Positions 7,926 through 16,593 of a stretch of DNA of 64,000 nt are shown here, piece after piece. Under the pieces are notes generated by a model. The model was not told the origin of the DNA. It saw nothing but the letters and a program-made list of their open reading frames with translations, and did not search any database. Numbering within the stretch: the first letter of the stretch is position 1; each line of letters begins with the position of its first letter. Location: the NCBI RefSeq assembly GCF_001455965.1, contig NZ_LKKO01000091.1, positions 1 through 64,000 on the forward strand, given 5' to 3'. This DNA is from Methylobacterium sp. GXS13. GTDB lineage: Bacteria > Pseudomonadota > Alphaproteobacteria > Rhizobiales > Beijerinckiaceae. The position numbers and the translations under genes are program-made.

Positions 7926-8246
7926 CGGCGCTGGCGGCCTTCGATGATAGGGGGAATTCGCGCGGGTGGCACTCGACCTTATCGGAAGCTGTCCTGTTAG
8001 ATCGAGTGGCAATCGATCCCGGCACGGTGAAGCGAAAGCACCAGCACCATCTACGCAGCCTGCCGCCGACCTTTGAAGATAGGCTTCAGCGCCTGCGCAG
8101 CATCGTAGCAAGCCCCGACTCGACACGGCAATTCTGACGGCTATCCTCCCGCCATCCGCACAGCCCTCGCCGCCCTCGCCTTCGCCGTCGCTGCCGGTGG
8201 GGCACAGGCTCAGCTGCCGCAGCCTCCGCGCTGATAATCCGCTCGC

Positions 8247-8710
8247 CCCCGCCCCGATCTGTTCACGGGGTAAGGCGGAAGTCGGCCGATCAAAAGCGGC
8301 GCATGTAATCTCCGAGTTCGGAGCGCATCCCCGCTTCGAAGCCAATGTGCCATGCCTGGACGTCGGCAGCTTTCATGCCGGCTTCCTGATGCCCTCGGGC
8401 CACAATGATCCCGACCTGCTCGATCCGGCGCACCATGCCCTCAACGCTACCTGTCTCCGGGCTCAGCGTTTTGATCATCTCGCTCGTTGCAAGCCGGCCA
8501 GCTTTTTCGCCTCGCGCGATGGGAGCTAGCGGCTTGCTATGCGGCGGCATGGGTCTCGATTGCCTCACCTCATTGAGCCGATACGCAACGCGGCTCGTGA
8601 GACAAAATGAGGCCGGGCGGTTACCGGGGCGTGCCGGTAATTCGATACCGCTGTCCCGGACCGGGAGCGCGACACGAAAAAGCCCGCGCCGGCGAACCGG
8701 GCGGGCTAAG
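8247..8710. repeat. Composite hairpin element, island copy
   Basis: Three hairpins in order: CCCCG/CGGGG (8252-8270), GAGCCG/CGGCTC (8575-8596, within a 26-bp block 8575-8600), and AGCCCGC/GCGGGCT (8681-8707). The same three in the same order lie at 37692-37888 on the chromosome; the 26-bp block is identical there. In this copy ~275 bp holding a candidate small gene separate the first two hairpins. Confidence 0.65.
8290..8550 (-). CDS. Candidate small protein inside composite hairpin element
   Basis: An 86-residue reading (MPPHSKPLAPIARGEKAGRL) with two helical segments. Its stop codon lies directly after the first hairpin of the composite repeat, and the matching chromosomal element lacks this segment. 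The start at 8550 is a guess; one six codons upstream is possible. No family, no clear Shine-Dalgarno. Confidence 0.35.
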   Translation of the reverse strand: MPPHSKPLAPIARGEKAGRLATSEMIKTLSPETGSVEGMVRRIEQVGIIVARGHQEAGMKAADVQAWHIGFEAGMRSELGDYMRRF

Positions 8711-9057
8711 TGGCCATTGAGCTTGGGAGTCCCTCGAATAACTGTCCGTGAAGCTGAGTCGCATCCCCCAATTGAAGGATGCCTCGCGCCAACAAGAAAG
8801 CCCCGCGCGGCTGGGCCGGCGGGGCTGAAGGTTGTGATCTCAAACTCGGGGAATCAAAAATCACGGTGACCATACCGCAACTGCTGACGTAGGAAAGCCC
8901 GCCACGATGCTGGATCGGGCGGGCTTTCAGCCTCGGACAAAGGTGTCACCGCGGAGTCCGAGGCTCTGATGGCGCCAGCTGTTGAGACGGGCGCCGCACA
9001 CAGTTGTAGTGCTGCAGTGCAGCAAAGAAACCCGCCTCGCCAGTGAGCCGGGCGGGC
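8676..9057. repeat. Cluster of four GC hairpins of one type; no confident gene in 8550-9352
   Basis: Stems at 8681-8707 (AGCCCGC), 8799-8826 (AGCCCCGC), 8893-8928 (GAAAGCCCGCC) and 9031-9056 (CCCGCC) each begin with an A-rich run on the plus strand, so read leftward each is a GC hairpin followed by T's, terminator-like. After the first and last stems the flanks are also alike (AAGTGGCCATTGAGCTT versus AAGTAGTCATTGGGCTT). Other copies lie at 33132, 37859 and 39207. Confidence 0.6.
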
Positions 9058-9352
9058 AGAAGTAGTCATTGGGCTTCGAGCGCTATGCATGGCTCGGCCG
9101 ACGCTGATCCGCTTCACCCTTTTGGATGATGGGAGGGTCTCACTCCGCCTTCGCCATCTGCCGCCCGTGGTTCTGCACGATGTCGCGGAAGAGGTTGGCG
9201 AGCTGTCGCGATGTCAGCCGCGCGAGTGGAGCGTCATCCAAATAGGGGTAGTGCTCCGGAGCACACCGCGAGATGGTGTGTGGGGATTAACCATATCTCG
9301 CACCGTCGTCGCCGTTGAGACTATGAGGCGTGGGTGCTGGAGGGTCTCCACC

Positions 9353-9736
9353 ATGTTGACGCGCACCGTCATCAGCCTCGCCGCCCCCGTCTTCCTCATC
9401 GCCTCCTGGGCCGCTCCATCCTTGGCACAGCCGGCCGCCAACGGTGGGCCGAAACTGCTCATCCACGGCAACTACTGCGGTCCGGGCAACAATGCTCCGC
9501 TACCGCCGATCGACGCTTTGGACGCAGCCTGTGCCCGACACGATGCCTGTACACCGGATGTCGGTCTGCCCTCGAAGGCTTGTAACCTTCGGCTAGAACG
9601 GGAGGCTGCTGCGGTCGCGCGTGATCCGCGTCAGCCGGATGATATCCGCTCCCTGGCCGGCTTCGTAGCCTCATTCGCGGCGTCCAACGCGTCGAGCCCC
9701 GCTCCGTCGGTGCTCCCGGCTAGGTTCGGCCGCTAA
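9353..9736 (+). CDS. Secreted phospholipase A2-like protein
   Basis: A 127-residue protein with a signal peptide (VISLAAPVFLIASWAAPSLAQ, residues ~6-26) and then the two elements of secreted phospholipase A2: a calcium-loop-like HGNYCGPGNN and a catalytic helix DAACARHDAC with the His-Asp pair. Four Cys could form two disulfides. Such enzymes cut the sn-2 ester of phospholipids outside the cytoplasm. The ATG at 9353 is chosen because the signal peptide begins there. It sits beside the tape-measure gene but on the other strand, as a cargo gene would. Activity is inferred only. Confidence 0.7.
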   Translation: MLTRTVISLAAPVFLIASWAAPSLAQPAANGGPKLLIHGNYCGPGNNAPLPPIDALDAACARHDACTPDVGLPSKACNLRLEREAAAVARDPRQPDDIRSLAGFVASFAASNASSPAPSVLPARFGR

Positions 9737-9747
9737 GAGACTGGAGG

Positions 9748-12255
9748 TCAGCTCCCTCCAGCCGACGCCATCGTCCGGCCCCGGCTCAGCACCACGTCCT
9801 TGAACAGGTTGCCGGAGGCTGAGGTGCGAACGTTGGTGTCCGGCCCAGGCTTCTGAACGAGGACGTTGACGCTGCCGTTCGCCTCGACCTTCGTGCCACC
9901 CACGACACCGGCACGGCCGGCGGAGGCATCGAGGCGGCCCTCGCCCTTCTGCATCGCCTCGAACGCCTTCCTGGCCTTCTCCCGGGCTGCCCAGGCGTCA
10001 CCGTCGGCTCGGGCACCGTCAGGACGTGGCAAGCCGGACAGCCGACCCGCAGCGGCATCAGGACCGGCGCGTAGAGCGTTGCGGACGGCATCCGAGCGCC
10101 GGTTGATGATAGCCGGGCTCTCGAACTCTTTGGTGATGGCGTTGGTGTCGCCGTCGAGATTGCCGGAACTGCCGCCCATCAGGATGCTGCGGGTCCGGGG
10201 ATAGCGTCCCGACATCGCGCTGTGGGCCATCTCGCGCATCTGGCCCTCGGCCGAGTTGCGGGCGTAGCCGTTGGCCTCAAGCCATCGCACCATGTCGCTA
10301 CGACGAGCGCCCCGATAGTTGCCCCACCCCTTCGGATCGCGGGCACCATAGATGCCGTAGCCGGTGCCACCGTCGTGGACCTTGTTCGGATCCAGCCCTG
10401 ATTCCATCGTAGCCTGCCCGACGAGGTGCGCTGCAGCCTCCCGCAGCTTGTCCTCCGGCACGCCCTCCCGACGGAGCTGATCCATCGCGTAGCCCATCAT
10501 CTGGCTGGTGCGAGCCGAGCCGGCTGTCCCGCTGCCGTCACCCCTCGGCGCCGAGCCGCCGCCGACACCAGGCAGTCGAGGCGTCCCGTCGCCGAGGCCA
10601 GGGATCCGCCCGCCCGGCCCGGTCGGAACCATGGCCCCGCCGTCGTAGCCCGGGACCTTCTTCATCAAGTACTTCCTGAAGGCCTCGCGCGCCGCGTCGC
10701 GCTGGGCCTCCGGGATAGGACCGGTGCCACCAGGCCCACCGAAGATCCGAGCGCCGCCGAGCGAGGCCGTCTGGACCCGGGCGTCACCGAACAAGCCATC
10801 GGCATCCAGGCTCGATTTTTGAGCCGTGGCGTCCTGCTTGGTCTTCAACTGCTCCGACAGATTGTCGACCGACTTGCGCAGCCGCTCGGTCGATTGCTCG
10901 TAGTCCTTCTGGCGCTGCTCGGGCGTGCGGGCTTTCAGGCGGTTTAACTCGGCCTCGGCCGCATCCAGCTTCTGCTGTGCGGCCTCGGGGCTGTCGATCA
11001 AGCCCATGCGCTGTTGGGTACGGCCGATCAGGTAGTTGCCTGCCTCGCGGGATGCATCGCGGAGCTTGCGAAGATCGTCCACCCGCTGCTGAGCTGCAAT
11101 CTCATCATCACCGAGACGAGGGGCGAGGCGACGGCGCAACGGGCCATCCGCTCCGGCTTCCTTGCCAGGCAGCACCGGCCCTGACGCGCTGTCGGCACGG
11201 GCGAGCGCTTCAGCGTAGTCGCCGCTGCGAAGCGAGTGGATTACCTCAGCGACTTCCTGAAACGCCTTGGCAAGGGAGCCAGCGAGTGCGGTGCTCTCCT
11301 TCAGGAAGGCCGCAGCGTCGTCGCCCGCCTGCTTCCAGTTGATCGCCTCAAGCTCCCTTTTGACGTCCTGCAAGCCGTCACGGAGCGCCTTCGTCACGTC
11401 ACCCCGCTTACCGCTGGCGAGGTCATCCAACCACGACGTGAACCGCTCGGCCGGGACCATCAGCTCAGAGGCGATGGTCGTGCCGATCTTGGACATGGAC
11501 GAGCGAAGATCGGCTAGCGACCGCTCGTACCGCTCAGCAGACTCAACCATCTTGGGATCGAGCGGCCCTAGCTTCTCTGCAGCCTTGGCGTTCAGATCCC
11601 TGATCGCGCCGAGGTGCTTATCGCCGAGCCGGCCTAGGTCCATATTGCCGAACAGCTTCTCCGCAAAGCGACCCCGGTCCACCGCGTTCGGGATCTGCTC
11701 CATGAACTCCTCAGCCATCTTCAAGGCTTCGTCGTTGTTCTTCGAGCCTTTGAGCTTGATCGCGAACTGAGCCACCACTTGGTTCTGCGACTGCAGGAAG
11801 CCCATGGTCTCGCCGACACCACGGCGGATGTCGCGCATGTTCTGCGAGAAGGTTTTTGCGGCAGCCGAGGAGGCGTCGCCCGACACGCCGAACTTGCCAG
11901 CCACCGACTGGAACACGCGCAGCTGATCGGCGGCCATACCGGTCTCACGACCGAGCTGCCCAAGGCTCGACAAGCTGCTGCCCAAACTGTTCAGCGCGTT
12001 CACGACGCCGGCCACCGCCACACCCGTGCCTAGGCCTGTGACGCCGATCGCGGCCAGGGCTGGGTTCAGGACGGTTTTGGCGGTGTTTGCGGTCGCCTGG
12101 GCGGCAGCCTCGGCCTTATTAAGACCCTTCGCCAGAGCCTCGCCGTGAGCAGCACCTTGGCGGCTGGTGTCGAGCAACTGAGCCCGGAGGGCCTTCAAAG
12201 GTCCAGAAAATCGATCCTGTACCTCCGCCTGCATGCGCAGAACTTCATCGGGCAT
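9748..12255 (-). CDS. Phage tail tape-measure protein with lysozyme-like domain
   Basis: An 835-residue protein. The N-terminal third is Ala/Gly-rich and helical (VQDRFSGPLKALRAQLLDTS, then hydrophobic LAAIGVTGLGTGVAVAGVVN at ~60-80), typical of tape-measure proteins that set tail length. A coiled, charged middle follows. Near residues 580-730 is a lysozyme-type segment: AAHLVGQATMESGLDPNKV, GGTGYGIYGARD and the downstream ITKEFESP. This would open the cell wall during DNA entry. The ATG at 12255 has AGGAG eight bases upstream and overlaps the stop of the previous gene. No other tail structural gene was recognised. Confidence 0.8.
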   Translation of the reverse strand: MPDEVLRMQAEVQDRFSGPLKALRAQLLDTSRQGAAHGEALAKGLNKAEAAAQATANTAKTVLNPALAAIGVTGLGTGVAVAGVVNALNSLGSSLSSLGQLGRETGMAADQLRVFQSVAGKFGVSGDASSAAAKTFSQNMRDIRRGVGETMGFLQSQNQVVAQFAIKLKGSKNNDEALKMAEEFMEQIPNAVDRGRFAEKLFGNMDLGRLGDKHLGAIRDLNAKAAEKLGPLDPKMVESAERYERSLADLRSSMSKIGTTIASELMVPAERFTSWLDDLASGKRGDVTKALRDGLQDVKRELEAINWKQAGDDAAAFLKESTALAGSLAKAFQEVAEVIHSLRSGDYAEALARADSASGPVLPGKEAGADGPLRRRLAPRLGDDEIAAQQRVDDLRKLRDASREAGNYLIGRTQQRMGLIDSPEAAQQKLDAAEAELNRLKARTPEQRQKDYEQSTERLRKSVDNLSEQLKTKQDATAQKSSLDADGLFGDARVQTASLGGARIFGGPGGTGPIPEAQRDAAREAFRKYLMKKVPGYDGGAMVPTGPGGRIPGLGDGTPRLPGVGGGSAPRGDGSGTAGSARTSQMMGYAMDQLRREGVPEDKLREAAAHLVGQATMESGLDPNKVHDGGTGYGIYGARDPKGWGNYRGARRSDMVRWLEANGYARNSAEGQMREMAHSAMSGRYPRTRSILMGGSSGNLDGDTNAITKEFESPAIINRRSDAVRNALRAGPDAAAGRLSGLPRPDGARADGDAWAAREKARKAFEAMQKGEGRLDASAGRAGVVGGTKVEANGSVNVLVQKPGPDTNVRTSASGNLFKDVVLSRGRTMASAGGS

Positions 12256-12490
12256 CGGCGTCGCTCCTGTGGGGCGCCAGCGCGCCGGCATTCAGTTGAT
12301 CCGTTGTCGCTCGCAGCAGCGCGGTGCCGGTCTCCAGCATCACGATCTCGAAGGCGGCGGTTAGTTCGCCCGCCGTGGCGTCCGGCCATCGCAGGCAGAT
12401 CGTCTCCAGCACCTCGGCCTTCCACGCCGCCTCGGTGTCGCCGATGCCGGTGCTGAGCAGGTAGTCGGCGATCTTGCTGACGCGATTCAT
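12245..12490 (-). CDS. Small protein upstream of tape measure (possible tail chaperone)
   Basis: An 81-residue helical protein (MNRVSKIADYLLSTGIGDTE). It overlaps the tape-measure start by 11 bases and its own ATG overlaps the stop of the 42-residue gene before it. Phage tail-assembly chaperones usually sit just here, but there is no sequence match, so the role rests on position only. Confidence 0.5.
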   Translation of the reverse strand: MNRVSKIADYLLSTGIGDTEAAWKAEVLETICLRWPDATAGELTAAFEIVMLETGTALLRATTDQLNAGALAPHRSDADAR

Positions 12491-12615
12491 GGGCAAGCCA
12501 CCTTCACCCACCGGGAGCCATTCCACTGCAACCGAACGCCGAACAGCTCCCGGATCTCGCCGATGCGGGGCGGATCGTTCGAGGAGGTGGGCTGAGGATT
12601 CGATTGGTCGGTCAT
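12487..12615 (-). CDS. 42-residue micro-gene coupled to its neighbours
   Basis: Encodes MTDQSNPQPTSS then a folded-looking RIGEIRELFGVRLQWNGSRW. Both ends use ATGA overlaps (12612-12615 with the previous gene, 12487-12490 with the next), strong evidence that it is a real gene. Function unknown; it shares the position of tail-chaperone genes. Confidence 0.5.
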   Translation of the reverse strand: MTDQSNPQPTSSNDPPRIGEIRELFGVRLQWNGSRWVKVACP

Positions 12616-13295
12616 GCCGCTTCTCGGGCAGCGCTAGGAGGCAGCAGGTCCAGCAGGTTGAGATCGCGCTCGAACCGGCGCACATCCTCGTCGCCGGTGT
12701 TCGACCAGACAGGGGTGGCATCCAGAAATGCCTTTAGGCCTCCCGGGTCAAAGGGCACCCCGGCCGCCTCGGCGAGCGCCTTCCAATCAGGTTCGCAAAC
12801 CGAAGTCGGCAGTTCCGCCGGCTCGTCGATGTCTTCAAAATCCGGGTGTTCCATGATGTGAAGTACGATGCTTGCCGCCTGGATCGTCGGCGAGTGCGCA
12901 AGGTGTGCTGCGGCATAAGCCACCTCAAGCGAGCCACCGGCTTCCAGGACCGCGTGGGCCACGATCAGCGGATGTACGCGCACCATGTGTTGGACTGCGA
13001 AGCGCGCGTGGGCATCGTACCCGATTTCACCGGAGCGAATGAGGGTATAGCTTGGCGTGCTCGGGGCCGGCGGTGACTGCGGCGGTCTACTTGTCTCGAC
13101 TAGCTTGCGAGCCCGCACCACGCCCTTATCCTCATAGGTCTGGCTCAACTGATTCCGGTTGATCCAGTTAAGGGCTTCTTCGCGGTTCAGTTTGCCGTCC
13201 GAACGTACAGGGAGGCCTGCCTTCACGTATTGGCTGACACGCGCCTTAGAAATCTTCAGTTCGGCAGCAAGTGCAGCCTTAGTTGTGATAGCCAT
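12612..13295 (-). CDS. Nu1-like winged-helix DNA-binding protein (possible small terminase)
   Basis: A 227-residue protein whose N-terminus (residues 4-45: KAALAAELKISKARVSQYVK, then REEALNWINRN) has the helix-turn-helix of phage packaging protein Nu1 and related excisionase-like proteins. The central part is helical and Ala-rich, the C-terminus ends LLDLLPPSAAREAA. A large terminase partner is not present, so a small-terminase role, although common in phage satellites, is conjecture; a regulator is equally possible. First gene of the operon leading to the tape measure. Confidence 0.5.
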   Translation of the reverse strand: MAITTKAALAAELKISKARVSQYVKAGLPVRSDGKLNREEALNWINRNQLSQTYEDKGVVRARKLVETSRPPQSPPAPSTPSYTLIRSGEIGYDAHARFAVQHMVRVHPLIVAHAVLEAGGSLEVAYAAAHLAHSPTIQAASIVLHIMEHPDFEDIDEPAELPTSVCEPDWKALAEAAGVPFDPGGLKAFLDATPVWSNTGDEDVRRFERDLNLLDLLPPSAAREAA

Positions 13296-13476
13296 GATTC
13301 CGCTGCCAACTGTGAAGGGTTAAGTGGTTTTCAGAGGCTGCACCTAGACAGCTATCGAACTCGCGCCGACCCTCGGTCTCCACCCCCTTCACGGGGGAAC
13401 CGGGAACTCGCATCAGGGCACCCTCCCTGCGGAGATCCCCGTTGGGTCCCACCCTCTGGCAGTGAGGGACGGTCGC

Positions 13477-13668
13477 TCACCGCACCCCTGCCGATCGCCA
13501 CGCTGCGTCACGCGCTTCGACCTCCGCGGCCGTCTCGTGCAATAGGTCGGCCCGGATCGGCGCCTGCTCCACGTTGCCGATGCCATGAGCGTCGCCATGA
13601 TCGACGGGCGTGGTCTCGATGACCGGCACGGCGGTCGTCACGGTGGTGTTGGGCTTGGTGGCTGCCAT
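13477..13668 (-). CDS. Small unknown protein
   Basis: A 63-residue protein, Thr/Val-rich at the start (MAATKPNTTVTTAVPVIETT), then an acidic helix. GGAGAG lies six bases before the ATG. Stretches 13296-13476 and 13669-13902 around it show no other supported gene. Confidence 0.45.
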   Translation of the reverse strand: MAATKPNTTVTTAVPVIETTPVDHGDAHGIGNVEQAPIRADLLHETAAEVEARDAAWRSAGVR

Positions 13669-13902
13669 GAAGGCTCTCCGGGCTGTCGGGGTGTCGAGAC
13701 CGCGGCGGGGGTGACCCCTCCCACCGCGATCCCGGATCGTCCCTGCTTGGCCAGGGGTGCAGTCGTGCCGGCCTTCGTATCCCTCGGTTCCATGGCCATG
13801 GATCAGGCAAGGGACAGGTCGGCTGCCGTTGTTGGAGGGACTGCGTCCTCCTCAATGGCGCGAGCAGGAGGCCCGTGAGGGCTTGGACCCGCGCAATCCG
13901 GA

Positions 13903-14169
13903 TTAGGCGACGCGCTGCCAGCGGGAGCCGTCGGCGGCATAGCGCTCGGCGCCGACCGTGAAGGCTGAGCCGGGCGTGTGCAGGTCGCGCCGGGTCTGCT
14001 CGACGGCGGAGCGGGTCTGGGTGGCCGTGGCTTCGGCCTCGCGGCTCTGAGCCAGCCACGCAGCGACGCGTTCCGCCGAACTCAACTTGCGCTCGGAGGC
14101 AGCCGGCTCGGGCTTGCGGAACACACGGCGCGCCCAGGCAGCGCCTTCTTCGATCTCAGTGCGGTTCAT
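13903..14169 (-). CDS. Small unknown element protein
   Basis: An 88-residue charged helical protein (MNRTEIEEGAAWARRVFRKP) with a long alpha-helix around residues 28-65. It overlaps the end of the upstream gene by 14 bases, so the three genes 15060-13903 form one operon. No family recognised. Confidence 0.5.
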   Translation of the reverse strand: MNRTEIEEGAAWARRVFRKPEPAASERKLSSAERVAAWLAQSREAEATATQTRSAVEQTRRDLHTPGSAFTVGAERYAADGSRWQRVA

Positions 14170-14830
14170 GGATGATCCTCCCGTAGATCGGGGCGACCTC
14201 GCCCCAGATGTAGCCGGCGTCGGTGCCGAGGGCGGGCAGCTTCACGCGGCTGGCAATGGAGCTGTGAGGCTGATCAGACCGACCCTCCCAACTGCAGCGG
14301 GGCTCGCCGGGCGGCACCGGGTCGGCACCATCGGGCAGGCCTCGATTGGCCTCAGCGATCAGCGCGGCCCGCTCCCGGATCTTGGCGAGCAACGGTACAA
14401 GACGCTGCGCCTCAGTCACATACTGGTCGGCCAACGTCGCGACCTCTGCGGAGGCCTTCATGGCCTTGCGGTGCAGTTCCTTGCGGCGTTTCTGCTCGGC
14501 CTCGTGCGTGGCCTTGGCGTTAATCTCAGCGATCACCGCGGCGGCGTGCTGAACCTCCAGCTGGTCGAGCCGGATCTTGGTGACCGCGATGCGGTGATCG
14601 AGGTTGGCCACGTCGTCGGCGCTGCCCTTCAGCAGCACGCCGGAACGACTGGCCTCCAGAGCATCGCGCTCGGCCTGGGCAGTATCACGCTCGACGCTGA
14701 TCTGCGTCGAGGTCCGAGGCGCAGGCGGCATCGGGTACAGGACGGTCTTGCTGGGCTTAAGACCAACGACCGGAGCAAGAGCGCGGTCCTGGCGATCGTG
14801 GCGGACGTTGACTGTCGGGAGAGCGTTCAT
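14156..14830 (-). CDS. Coiled-coil protein of unknown function
   Basis: A 224-residue protein. Residues ~40-150 are a long predicted coiled coil (ERDTAQAERDALEASRSG, DHRIAVTKIRLDQLEVQHAA, EAEQKRRKELHRKAMKAS), the last ~50 look globular. The start MNALPTVNVRH at 14830 is preferred to one 15 bases upstream that would run into the preceding gene. Unknown role; scaffold-like proteins of phages share this look. Confidence 0.55.
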   Translation of the reverse strand: MNALPTVNVRHDRQDRALAPVVGLKPSKTVLYPMPPAPRTSTQISVERDTAQAERDALEASRSGVLLKGSADDVANLDHRIAVTKIRLDQLEVQHAAAVIAEINAKATHEAEQKRRKELHRKAMKASAEVATLADQYVTEAQRLVPLLAKIRERAALIAEANRGLPDGADPVPPGEPRCSWEGRSDQPHSSIASRVKLPALGTDAGYIWGEVAPIYGRIIHEPH

Positions 14831-14841
14831 GCCGGTCTCCC

Positions 14842-15060
14842 TCAAGCTGCCTGACGGAGAGCGGGCGCGGCCGGAGGCGTGCGGGGGCCGTCGTCGGGAC
14901 TGAGCCGAACACCGTGACGGGCGAGGTGCGCGCGGACGCTCTGGCGCACGAACTCCGACATGGTCTGGCCGCGATGCCGGGCGGTGGTTTCGACGGCGCG
15001 GGCGAGATCAGTCTCGACCTTGAACCGAAGCAATGCGTCTCGTCGGAGAGAATTCGTCAT
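14842..15060 (-). CDS. Ribbon-helix-helix-like small protein
   Basis: A 72-residue protein: LRRDALLRFKVETDLARAVE then TTARHRGQTMSEFVRQSVRA. The pattern of one strand, an amphipathic helix and a helix containing MSEFVRQSVR is typical of ribbon-helix-helix regulators and plasmid mobilisation or copy-control proteins. It heads the three-gene leftward operon, so it may regulate it. Confidence 0.6.
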   Translation of the reverse strand: MTNSLRRDALLRFKVETDLARAVETTARHRGQTMSEFVRQSVRAHLARHGVRLSPDDGPRTPPAAPALRQAA

Positions 15061-15263
15061 GTTGTGGCTACGCCTCAGTCACTGCGTAGCCAGACGATGG
15101 GTCGTCTATCGCGACACGGCAAGCCATTGGAGGCAAGGACCCAAATCGCTGCGATCCCCCGCTGTCGTCCTTAGTTGTCCACTGTTGCGTTATGTTATAT
15201 TTCCGCCCAGATTTTCACGCCAATATGCCGCACCTTAGGGATACAGTTTTGCGTCGAGGGGCT

Positions 15264-15569
15264 ATGATTGACCAGGCGCCGCGGGTGGCTAAAGAGTTTC
15301 ACGTTGGATCCGCCGGAGACCGTTGGTCACTGATGCGAGATCTGAATACGGGGCAGCCTTATGTGGTCCACCGCCCCTCGGACGATGAGCCGGAGGTCGA
15401 ACTGGACCTCGGTTCCTTCCTGGTCCTGTTCCATGGCCAAGAGCGGGACAGCCTTCTGCAGCTGATCGCGTCGCTGCTGCCGGATGAGGAGCCGTCGGAC
15501 AGCGACGAGACCAACGTCGTCCGGTCACCCCGCTTCCTGTCCCGATGGATCCCGAGCCGGCAAAACTGA
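15264..15569 (+). CDS. Unknown small acidic protein
   Basis: A 101-residue protein (MIDQAPRVAKEFHVGSAGDR) with an even strand pattern (WSLMRDLNTGQPYVVHR, EVELDLGSFLVLF) and an acidic patch (PDEEPSDSDE). GAGGGG precedes the ATG at 15264; ATGs at 15192 and 15225 are possible. A 200-bp gap to the divergent operon likely holds promoters for both. Unknown function. Confidence 0.5.
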   Translation: MIDQAPRVAKEFHVGSAGDRWSLMRDLNTGQPYVVHRPSDDEPEVELDLGSFLVLFHGQERDSLLQLIASLLPDEEPSDSDETNVVRSPRFLSRWIPSRQN

Positions 15570-15662
15570 CAAGGCGCCGGGTGCGTGTTCAATTCGATGG
15601 AATTGAGGAACGGTTTGTAGCGTATTCGCCCGGCAGGATACTCCGCTTTACGTGAGTGCCCC

Positions 15663-15914
15663 ATGGACAATCAGCGAACTGCCCGCCGCGTCTCCATCAA
15701 CATGATCGGGCACATTGCTGTGCCTGGTGACGTGGCGATCCCATGCGTGATCCACGACATCTCGAAGTGGGGTGTGCGGGTCAGATTGGACGGCACCGAG
15801 CGCGTGCCGGACAAGTTCACGCTGACGTTCGATGCCACCGAGAAGGTGATCGGCTGCGAGACGGTCTGGAAAAGCTCGAATGAGATCGGGGCTTTGACCG
15901 ACCTTATGGAGTGA
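15663..15914 (+). CDS. PilZ-like small protein
   Basis: An 83-residue protein resembling single-domain PilZ proteins, the c-di-GMP receptors: RRVSINMIGHIAV (the start of PilZ usually holds RxxxR, here TARRVS), DISKWGVRVRLDG (the D/NxSxxG position) and a closing strand. The RxxxR motif is incomplete, so c-di-GMP binding is uncertain. Such small copies are common in Methylobacterium genomes and could be cargo in the element. Confidence 0.6.
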   Translation: MDNQRTARRVSINMIGHIAVPGDVAIPCVIHDISKWGVRVRLDGTERVPDKFTLTFDATEKVIGCETVWKSSNEIGALTDLME

Positions 15915-16048
15915 CGGATCTGGCAGCGCCACCAGCGTCCCGCCCCGCGGACCCTAAGTGTACTTTGAATACGATTGCAGTGTACTGGGCGCTTTAACAC
16001 CACTTTAATCGGCCTCATTCAGTCTGTGCTGAATTGGAGTCGCATTTT

Positions 16049-16246
16049 ATGATTAGCGTCTCGTCTAACAATTATTTCGGCATGATCCGGGCTGCGGAGA
16101 CAGAGGCGATCCGAGCCGGCATGCCCCTGAACGGCAAGCAGTCTATGGCCGTTGTGATCGACAAGCCGGCGCCCCCGCCAGCACCGCCGGTCTCTAATCC
16201 CGCTGCTGGCGCCGTAGCAGACCAAGTCGTCAATGTGATGGTTTGA
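16049..16246 (+). CDS. Small unknown protein, Pro/Ala-rich centre
   Basis: A 65-residue protein (MISVSSNNYFGMIRAAETEA) with a Pro-rich linker (PAPPPAPPVS) and a short hydrophobic end. The ATG at 16049 with GGAG upstream is favoured over an in-frame TTG at 16034. No family recognised. Confidence 0.4.
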   Translation: MISVSSNNYFGMIRAAETEAIRAGMPLNGKQSMAVVIDKPAPPPAPPVSNPAAGAVADQVVNVMV

Positions 16247-16270
16247 GTACGGCGAAGGCGGCTCGGATCT

Positions 16271-16459
16271 TCAGTGTCCAAACAGGGCGGCGATCACCGC
16301 GATCAGCGTGCCGCCGGCGATCGGCGCGAACAGCCCGAGGATCGAGATCAGGATGATAAGTGTGACGGCGGCGTTCTCAGCCCGCTTGGCATCCCGAGAT
16401 GGTTTCCGCGGCGGCTCCCACGGTGGCGGGACGGATCGCTGATCGGGTGGGACGAACAC
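16271..16459 (-). CDS. Small one-helix membrane protein
   Basis: A 62-residue protein: basic, Pro-rich cytoplasmic-type N-terminus (PPWEPPRKPSRDAKR) followed by a hydrophobic region of ~30 residues (VTLIILISILGLFAPIAGGT) at the C-terminus. Likely anchored in the inner membrane. Unknown role. Confidence 0.45.
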   Translation of the reverse strand: MFVPPDQRSVPPPWEPPRKPSRDAKRAENAAVTLIILISILGLFAPIAGGTLIAVIAALFGH

Positions 16460-16593
16460 CAGCGATTCCTTAAAGCGGGCTACGGGCTCGTGCTGAGGCT
16501 ATGCGCGAACAGGCGGCATGTCACCGCGTCGATCCCCCGCTGCCTAATCGCGTTCTGCCGCGTTGCCCCTCCCGAACACTCTGGAGGTGAAAC

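Noticed and set aside
8676..9057. The four spaced hairpins as a CRISPR array
   Set aside because: Repeats are not of constant length or sequence, spacing is ~95-130 bases, and no cas gene is present.
8854..9117. 87-codon minus-strand reading across the hairpin cluster
   Set aside because: It spans two of the repeated hairpins and has no protein-like pattern, so the noncoding explanation is better.
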